Source of the DNA: Sulfoacidibacillus thermotolerans
Lineage (GTDB): Bacteria > Bacillota > Bacilli > Alicyclobacillales > SLC66
NCBI RefSeq assembly: GCF_003144315.1
Contig: NZ_MPDK01000003.1
Location: 62,001 to 126,000 of the forward strand
Reading direction: 5' to 3'
DNA length: 64,000 nucleotides
The notes under the pieces were generated by a model. That model saw only the letters and a list, made by a program, of their open reading frames with translations. It had not been told where the DNA came from and ran no database searches. Each line of letters starts with the position of its first letter. Within the stretch, counting starts at the first letter, position 1. Shown piece after piece: positions 58,692 through 64,000 of this stretch. The translations under genes and the position numbers were made by a program.

Positions 58692-59777
58692 ATGGAAATT
58701 GGCGTCATGCACGGCGGAAGACTTGAAGACTACGAACAAGCTGCTAAGCGGCCGCGAGATGAATTGGCGGATTTTAGTGCAAACATCAATCCGCTTGCAC
58801 CTCCAAAGAGTGTCGTTGATGCAATTGCAATGAGTATAAAGCGTGTTCAAGATTATCCAGATCCTCTGTCACGCCGTTTGCGCAGAGCATTTAGTGAACG
58901 ATATGCTGTTTCTGTAAAAAGCGTGTTTGCTGCGAATGGAGCTTCTGAAGTCATTGATTTGTTTTTGCGAATCGTGCGGCCACGGCGGGTTCTCATCCTT
59001 GAACCTGCCTTTTCTGAGTATGCACATGCAGCAAAACGAAATGGCATAGAGACGGTTTCAGTACCGCTGTTGCCTGACTTTTCATTGCCGCGCGAAATGA
59101 TTGAGCGGACCCTGGAAAAAGGCGATGTCATGATTTTGACGACACCACATAATCCTTCTGGCCGATTTTATTCACGTGAGGAGATGTCTTTTATCTATGA
59201 TGCGATTTCTTCGGAACAGGCGTATGCAATTGTGGATGAGGCATTTATCGATTTTGTGGAGAATGGGGAAGCTAGATCTTCTTTGACTTTGCCGCGCGTC
59301 AATTCCAGGGTGATGATTGTTCGCTCATTGACGAAGATGTATGGGATTGCAGGATTGCGTCTTGGATTTGGGATCGCAAGTGAAGAACGCGTGGCAGAGA
59401 TTTTGCGAATGCGCGACGGCTGGAGTGTAAATGTCGTGGCAGAGGCCGCTGGGGTTGCGGCGCTTAGAGATGGAGAATTTGCCGAGCAAACGCGCAATTG
59501 GTTGCGCATGGAACGCGCTTACTGCATGGAACGTCTACAGCAAATGCCGGGTTTGCGCGCGCACCCTTCAGAAGCGAATTTTCTCTTAGTCGATGGATCA
59601 GCAGTAGAACTTGACGTTGCAAAATGGCAGGAGCGATTAACGCAACACGGACTGTTTGTGCGCGAATGTACGTCTTATGGTACTTTTGACAAAGGGGTAT
59701 TTCGAATGGCAATTTTGCAGCGAGACAAAAACAAACGGTTACTTGATGCGCTCGCTCAAGAATTGGAGCGGAATTAA
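58692..59777 (+). CDS. cobD: CobD-like aminotransferase (threonine-phosphate decarboxylase / HisC-like)
   Basis: 361 residues, a PLP fold type I enzyme. The N-terminal [13 protein letters not shown] and [12 protein letters not shown] are typical of CobD. PLP residues are in [17 protein letters not shown] and the Schiff-base Lys in [17 protein letters not shown]. CobD makes the aminopropanol arm of cobalamin; histidinol-phosphate aminotransferase is the main alternative. No other cobalamin or histidine genes are nearby. The stop overlaps the Nudix start by one base. Confidence 0.78.
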   Translation: MEIGVMHGGRLEDYEQAAKRPRDELADFSANINPLAPPKSVVDAIAMSIKRVQDYPDPLSRRLRRAFSERYAVSVKSVFAANGASEVIDLFLRIVRPRRVLILEPAFSEYAHAAKRNGIETVSVPLLPDFSLPREMIERTLEKGDVMILTTPHNPSGRFYSREEMSFIYDAISSEQAYAIVDEAFIDFVENGEARSSLTLPRVNSRVMIVRSLTKMYGIAGLRLGFGIASEERVAEILRMRDGWSVNVVAEAAGVAALRDGEFAEQTRNWLRMERAYCMERLQQMPGLRAHPSEANFLLVDGSAVELDVAKWQERLTQHGLFVRECTSYGTFDKGVFRMAILQRDKNKRLLDALAQELERN

Positions 59778-60265
59778 TGTCTTTCTTTCGTATAAAATGG
59801 CAGGCGTTTACGATCCGACTTGCTCGCGTATTACCGATTTCTTTGCTAAAGTTATTCATCTATATTCTAAAAAAGAAATATGTAATCGGTGCAGTTGCCG
59901 TTGTATTTAATGAAGAAGGGAAAATACTGCTTTTGCATCATACGTACAGAAAAGATGCATCGTGGCGACTACCTGGAGGTCTAAAAGAAGCGCATGAAAC
60001 ACCTTATGAAACTGTGGTGCGCGAACTACAAGAGGAGGCCAATATACAGGTTGAGCCGCTCGCAGTCATTGCCGTACAACAGTCAAAAATCAGTCTTGAC
60101 GTTGCAGTTCTCTGTAAGTTAATTTCTGAAGAACCATTTACTAAAAACATTGAAGTAGATGAACGTAAATGGGAGGACCCCTGTACGCTTTTAGCGAGAC
60201 TACCACATGAGCAGCAATTATTTGTAAATTATGCCATAAAGCTACGCGCATGTTTTAGCCTGTAG
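59777..60265 (+). CDS. Nudix hydrolase
   Basis: 162 residues. The Nudix box [24 protein letters not shown] (about 71-94) fits G-x5-E-x7-REUxEE. The N-terminal 38 residues are basic and hydrophobic ([25 protein letters not shown]), suggesting peripheral or single-span membrane association, unusual for this family. Substrate is not predictable. Its ATG overlaps the stop of the CobD-like gene (TAATG), so the two are probably co-translated. Confidence 0.88.
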   Translation: MSFFRIKWQAFTIRLARVLPISLLKLFIYILKKKYVIGAVAVVFNEEGKILLLHHTYRKDASWRLPGGLKEAHETPYETVVRELQEEANIQVEPLAVIAVQQSKISLDVAVLCKLISEEPFTKNIEVDERKWEDPCTLLARLPHEQQLFVNYAIKLRACFSL

Positions 60266-60301
60266 CGTGGCTCGTTTCATAGCAGAGAATACTTATGGTG
60301 C

Positions 60302-61120
60302 TTAAGCAAATGCCTGATCAAGCACTCTGCGCACAGTTTCTAAGGGGCATTGTGCGGGTACGTGAATTTGCAGTATGTAGTGGTCTGGACCAAACGTTTT
60401 AATTTCGCCTGTGATCGTCTGACCCGTTGCTTTTTGTAGGTCTTGTACCAAGGTATCAGAAGCGACACGATAGGGTACGGTGAGGTCGAATGAGCGTGTT
60501 TCTTGTTTACTGTGTACAGTGATCGCAGATAAAATCACGGTCGAGTTTGGAAGTACACGGTGTCGATCGCCATCTTGCAAAGTTGTATAGTACCAATTGA
60601 CATCGATTACGCGTCCAGTATACTCGACTGAGCTAAAGTAATAGGAACGAAAGCTGATCGTTTGTCCAATCGTAAAAGGGCGAACAGTAAAAAGAATCAG
60701 TCCCGCAAAAAGATTTGACAAAGTAGATTGGGCAGCGATTCCAACGATGACACCTGTTAAGGCACCACCAACTAAAATACTACTAATTTGTACCTGTAAA
60801 AGGTGTAAAGTGACGATCCCGACAAAAAGGTATCCCAGAGCGCTAAGGATTCTGCGGCCGATGACCCACGCTCGCGCAGCCCCATTCTTTTGCTTGCTAG
60901 CGAATTTTGTAAATAGGCGATTGATATAGCGAACAAACCAAAATCCAATGAGCAACCAGGTAATAGCGAGTGCCCAGTGATAGTAGAGATCGTCGCGTTT
61001 GGGGAGATTTGCGATGATTCCATTGGTTTGTATCACACTAAAAAGCACAGCTAAAATGATTAATGCGGCAGCCGTGATAGCGAGTCGACGCCATGGCGGC
61101 TGTTGATTTGTGAGATCCAT
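60302..61120 (-). CDS. MscS-family mechanosensitive channel
   Basis: 272 residues from ATG 61120, with AAGGAG upstream on the minus strand. Several N-terminal helices are followed by the conserved pore/TM3 and beta domain: ISSILVGGALTGVIVGIAAQSTLSNLFAGLIL and FTIGQTISF, with VIDVNWYYTTL and RHRVLPNSTVI. Such channels release solutes on osmotic downshift. The frame continues to 61156 but MDLTNQQPPW is the better start. Confidence 0.87.
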   Translation of the reverse strand: MDLTNQQPPWRRLAITAAALIILAVLFSVIQTNGIIANLPKRDDLYYHWALAITWLLIGFWFVRYINRLFTKFASKQKNGAARAWVIGRRILSALGYLFVGIVTLHLLQVQISSILVGGALTGVIVGIAAQSTLSNLFAGLILFTVRPFTIGQTISFRSYYFSSVEYTGRVIDVNWYYTTLQDGDRHRVLPNSTVILSAITVHSKQETRSFDLTVPYRVASDTLVQDLQKATGQTITGEIKTFGPDHYILQIHVPAQCPLETVRRVLDQAFA

Positions 61121-61234
61121 TGTATACACTCCTTGTACAGCACTCCATGAATTCAAATTCTATTCTACGCAAACGAATCGCAAAATGGCAAACCGAGATC
61201 GGTTAAAGAAAATCGAAAGTAGGGGGGAGACGTC

Positions 61235-62170
61235 GTGGGTAAGATTCTTGTTTATCACGAACGCGCAGCAAAAGAATGTGTAAGGGAACTGGCGAAATGG
61301 GGGATTACGCAGGCTGTCGGCGCGCAATCACAAGCAGAGGCACTGGCTGTTCTCGAAGATGTAGAGATTATTTTTGGCTGGAACATTCCTCAGGATGTGT
61401 TTGCTAAGGCGCCCTCTTTGCGCTGGGTTCAACTTATGGGGGCTGGAGTGGATGACATTGTTTTATCCAGGCAGTTACCGCCGCAAGTCATACTTACCCG
61501 TATCGTGGGTCAATTTGGCCTTGCCATTGCAGAGTACGTATTTGCTTATCTATTATATCACTACAAACACATTGAACTCTTGCGTGCGCAACAACAGTCG
61601 CAAATATGGAAAAAAAAGCGGTTGCCTTTACTCGCGGGCAAAACACTTGCCGTCGCAGGTCTTGGTTCTATCGGAGAGGAAATTATTCGCTTGGGACGCG
61701 CTTTTGGCATGCGAATCCTAGGGTTAAGTAAGACGGGGAGCAAACGCGAACTTGTTGATGAGCATTTTTTTGATCGAGATTGGCCGCTTTTTGTAGAGCA
61801 AGCAGATATCTTGGTCATTACTCTGCCACATACTTCAGAGACATTCCATGTGGTGAATCAACGTGTATTTGCCGCAATGAAAAGTACCGCTGTGATAGTG
61901 AATGTTGGGCGCGGCGCTGTGATTGATGAAGTAGAACTCATACGTTTTCTCGAACAAAATAAAGAGAGCATGGCCATACTTGACGTCTTTGAAACTGAAC
62001 CTCTTGCCCCTGAACATCAATTTTGGAAAATGAAAAATGTCCTGATTACCCCGCATTTGTCTGGTCCCAGTTCCATTGCCGAAGTCAGTCAATTTTTTTC
62101 TGAAAACTTTACGCGTTATCAAAATGGGCAGCCTCTGCTTGGTACAGTGCCACATGGATCTGAATATTAA
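61235..62170 (+). CDS. D-2-hydroxyacid dehydrogenase
   Basis: 311 residues from GTG 61235, with GGGGGGAGA at 61222-61230. The NAD(P) motif is AVAGLGSIGEEIIRLGRAFG (about 139-158), the catalytic Arg is in NVGRGAVIDE, Glu in FETEP and His in TPHLSGP. It resembles the Ghr/DdH branch that lacks a long N-terminal extension. This is the second such gene in the window and also has a G6 ribosome site. Substrate unknown. Confidence 0.87.
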   Translation: MGKILVYHERAAKECVRELAKWGITQAVGAQSQAEALAVLEDVEIIFGWNIPQDVFAKAPSLRWVQLMGAGVDDIVLSRQLPPQVILTRIVGQFGLAIAEYVFAYLLYHYKHIELLRAQQQSQIWKKKRLPLLAGKTLAVAGLGSIGEEIIRLGRAFGMRILGLSKTGSKRELVDEHFFDRDWPLFVEQADILVITLPHTSETFHVVNQRVFAAMKSTAVIVNVGRGAVIDEVELIRFLEQNKESMAILDVFETEPLAPEHQFWKMKNVLITPHLSGPSSIAEVSQFFSENFTRYQNGQPLLGTVPHGSEY

Positions 62171-62178
62171 CTTTTAGG

Positions 62179-62931
62179 CTAAGCTTGTGTTTTTCGACGC
62201 AGTTTGCGCGCTTGTACAGAGGTTACATGTGTAGCATGAGTTCGCGTTTCGGATCGCTTTTTTGCATCCGCTTTTGATTTATGTCTCAGATAAAGGGCGC
62301 CCAACCAAATGAGAACGAGAGCAATTCCCCCAGCGATAATCCAAATGAGTGTTTTCTTCGAGAATCCAAGAAAAACCAGTGCAGCTCCTAAATCATACGG
62401 CATAATACCAAGCCCTGTAGTCCATAAGTACGTCCATGTGCCCACTTCAGGGAGCATCGCTGAGGCGTAATTTAAAACGACAAACGGAATTAAAGGAATT
62501 AGGCGTGCCATGAGAAGACCAATCGCTCCATGACGCCCTACGAGTTCATTTAATTTCTCCAAATGCTTGTCTGCTACAAACTTACGGATCCATCCTTCAC
62601 CAAAGTGTTTGGCGAGTAAAAAAGTGACGTAAGAACCGAGCATGGCGCCAAGCCATACATAGAGAATTCCTAACCACACGCCGAAAATCTGCATGTCGAT
62701 GACCATAAGAAATTCAGCTGGAAAAGGAATGATACAAAGGAGCGCCATCAGAATGATCGACCCAATCACACCAAAAGGTCCTAAGTGTCGAATAAATGAA
62801 GAAACGTCGTGTTCAAAGCGAAAATAGACCCAAACGGCGGCAATTCCCACGACAAGAGTGCCGATGGTCCACCAGAGTGTCGCAGATTTTTTTGTTTTCT
62901 GTGGATTTTCTATAGGTTGGGTGATTTGCAT
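62179..62931 (-). CDS. TVP38/TMEM64 (DedA-like) family membrane protein
   Basis: 250 residues from ATG 62931. An N-terminal helix (LWWTIGTLVVGIAAVWVYF) precedes the SNARE-associated domain: GVIGSIILMALLCIIPFPAEFLMVIDMQIFG, GAMLGSYVTFLLAKHFGEGW and MARLIPLIPFVVLNYASAM, then a final helix and a basic tail. Relatives function in membrane lipid transport or homeostasis; a precise role is unknown. A longer frame reaches 63129 but would cover the divergent promoter region. Confidence 0.85.
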   Translation of the reverse strand: MQITQPIENPQKTKKSATLWWTIGTLVVGIAAVWVYFRFEHDVSSFIRHLGPFGVIGSIILMALLCIIPFPAEFLMVIDMQIFGVWLGILYVWLGAMLGSYVTFLLAKHFGEGWIRKFVADKHLEKLNELVGRHGAIGLLMARLIPLIPFVVLNYASAMLPEVGTWTYLWTTGLGIMPYDLGAALVFLGFSKKTLIWIIAGGIALVLIWLGALYLRHKSKADAKKRSETRTHATHVTSVQARKLRRKTQA

Positions 62932-63060
62932 GTTGGCACGCCTTTCCGACTGTTCTCGGTATGCTTTAGTATGCGTCATGTACAAATGACCATACGTACT
63001 GTTTTTGCATAAAAAAGCCGCTACAACGCAAAAACTAACGTGCAGAGGAGGTGTGTGGAG

Positions 63061-64000
63061 ATGTATGGGACGATTTGGTCGCTCTTGCCATTTCTTGTCG
63101 TGATTCCACTTGCAATGCTTACGCGTCAAGTGGTGCCTGCGCTTGTCGTAGGACTACTTGTAGGATCTTACATGATGGCGCCAACCCCACTAGGTGGCAT
63201 TGACAAAGCTTTATATTATTTATATAAGGAGGTGGAGGTTTCTGGGAATCTTCATTTGATTTTATTCTTATATACTTTCGGATCATTCGTCGGTCTCGTG
63301 CGTATTACAGGTGGTGTCAATGGATTTGCGAAGTGGCTGGAACCGCGAGTTAAATCAGTGCGCGGCGCGTTTGCAGTCGCTTGGCTCACTTCGCTTGGCA
63401 CGTTTATGGCACCAGACTTTCGCATTATTGCAGTAGCTCCCATTATGAAAAGTATTATTGAACGTCTGCATATTCGCCCGCAGAAAATGGCATATGTCAT
63501 CGATGTGACAGCGACACCCTTGATCAGCTTAATCCCAATAGGTACTGCGTTTGTCGGGTACATGATTGGGCTACTCGCCGTAGCGTTAAAACATGTAGGG
63601 AGTTCACAGGCTGCTTACCCGCTGTTCTTGTCGACCATACCACTTAACTTTTTTGCGATTGCGATTCTTCTCATTGGCGCGTACATTAGCTTTTTTAGTA
63701 AAGATGTAAAGGCAGCAAATGCGGGTGAGCGTTCGTTTGCAAAGCGGCAAGTTTCATCTGAACATAAAGCGCGCACTGTAATTGCTCATGCGAGTCATTT
63801 GCATCGCGGTATACAGATGGAAACCGGTAAATTGGGGACGTTGCATAAACCCTCAGAACATGCGGCTCCCCCTGAAGCCATCGATGTGTTGAGCGAGCAG
63901 GCTCCCCCCTCTGCTTTGAATCTCGTGCTCCCTATCTTATTATTGCTCATGCTCACATTCTTTTTAACTTGGTGGAGCGGACACGCGCTTGCAACGAATT
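63061..64000 (+). CDS. NhaC-family Na+/H+ antiporter, 3'-truncated by the window
   Basis: ATG 63061 after GAGGAGGTG (63046-63054) opens a frame that continues uninterrupted to the window end (313 residues seen). Strongly hydrophobic helices (LPFLVVIPLAMLTRQVVPALVVG; HLILFLYTFGSFVGLVRITGG; VIDVTATPLISLIPIGTAFVGYMIG) match NhaC-type antiporters. A loop of about 95 residues after the fourth to fifth helix (SKDVKAANAGERSF... to SALNLV) is hydrophilic and His/Ala-rich, longer than usual. The product would exchange Na+ for H+ or a related substrate. Confidence 0.8.
   Translation, partial: MYGTIWSLLPFLVVIPLAMLTRQVVPALVVGLLVGSYMMAPTPLGGIDKALYYLYKEVEVSGNLHLILFLYTFGSFVGLVRITGGVNGFAKWLEPRVKSVRGAFAVAWLTSLGTFMAPDFRIIAVAPIMKSIIERLHIRPQKMAYVIDVTATPLISLIPIGTAFVGYMIGLLAVALKHVGSSQAAYPLFLSTIPLNFFAIAILLIGAYISFFSKDVKAANAGERSFAKRQVSSEHKARTVIAHASHLHRGIQMETGKLGTLHKPSEHAAPPEAIDVLSEQAPPSALNLVLPILLLLMLTFFLTWWSGHALATN

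Overview
The window reads as ordinary chromosome of a low-to-mid GC, endospore-forming member of the Bacilli. Gene content and order follow the Bacillus pattern closely (ytxC-thrS, infC-rpmI-rplT, ysgA-pheS-pheT-zapA-cvpA-mutS2, ruvCAB, queA-tgt-yajC-yrzE-yrbG-spoVB-comN-secDF, apt-relA-dtd). Sporulation genes (ytxC, yunB, safA, a cotS-family gene, spoVB) confirm a spore former. Frequent GTG/TTG starts and several differences from the Bacillus order (sigI-rsgI between ruvB and queA; no polX or recJ where expected) suggest a lineage such as Alicyclobacillaceae; that placement is inference. No rRNA, tRNA, insertion sequence, prophage or CRISPR array was seen.

Layout. 0-3.6 kb: a degenerate M24 peptidase-fold protein, a secreted C39-like protease and an esterase. 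3.8-10.1 kb: the pyruvate dehydrogenase complex (pdhABC-lpd) followed by an ACT-domain malic enzyme. 10.2-15.5 kb: ytxC, a T-box-controlled thrS, a small membrane protein and infC-rpmI-rplT behind an L20-type leader; infC starts with ATT. 15.6-19.1 kb: a 2-hydroxyacid dehydrogenase, ilvD and an rRNA methyltransferase. 19.1-26.7 kb: T-box, pheST, zapA, cvpA, a small holin-like membrane protein and mutS2, which overlaps a convergent class A PBP gene (26.7-29.1 kb). 29.1-32.4 kb: T-box, tyrS, yunB, pheA.

32.35-32.5 kb holds the most interesting element: a perfect consensus sigma-A promoter overlapping the pheA stop codon drives a stand-alone RNA of about 96 nt. It folds into one long, nearly continuous hairpin with a 14-nt apical loop containing seven C residues and ends in an oligo-U tract. 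It looks like an undescribed C-rich-loop small RNA. Several genes in the window have G6 or G7 Shine-Dalgarno sequences that this loop could pair with.

32.6-41.4 kb: safA, a cotS-family gene, a split glutamine-dependent NAD synthetase (nitrilase + nadE), yebC, ruvCAB, sigI-rsgI. 41.4-51.4 kb: queA-tgt-yajC-map, convergent yrzE and trmB, yrbG, spoVB, a long ComN-like protein, secD-secF. 51.5-56.7 kb: a CDF transporter, apt, relA, a possible 42-codon ORF, dtd, an MBL-fold hydrolase. 56.7-64 kb: a DUF2203 protein, an EAL protein, a CobD-like aminotransferase, a Nudix protein, an MscS channel, a second 2-hydroxyacid dehydrogenase, a TVP38-family protein, and an NhaC-type antiporter cut off by the window end.

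Functionally the region combines translation (three T-box-regulated synthetase units, ribosomal proteins, tRNA modification), recombination and repair, protein export, central carbon and NAD metabolism, stringent response and spore assembly. All functional calls come from reading the sequence and recalled family knowledge; no database search was run.
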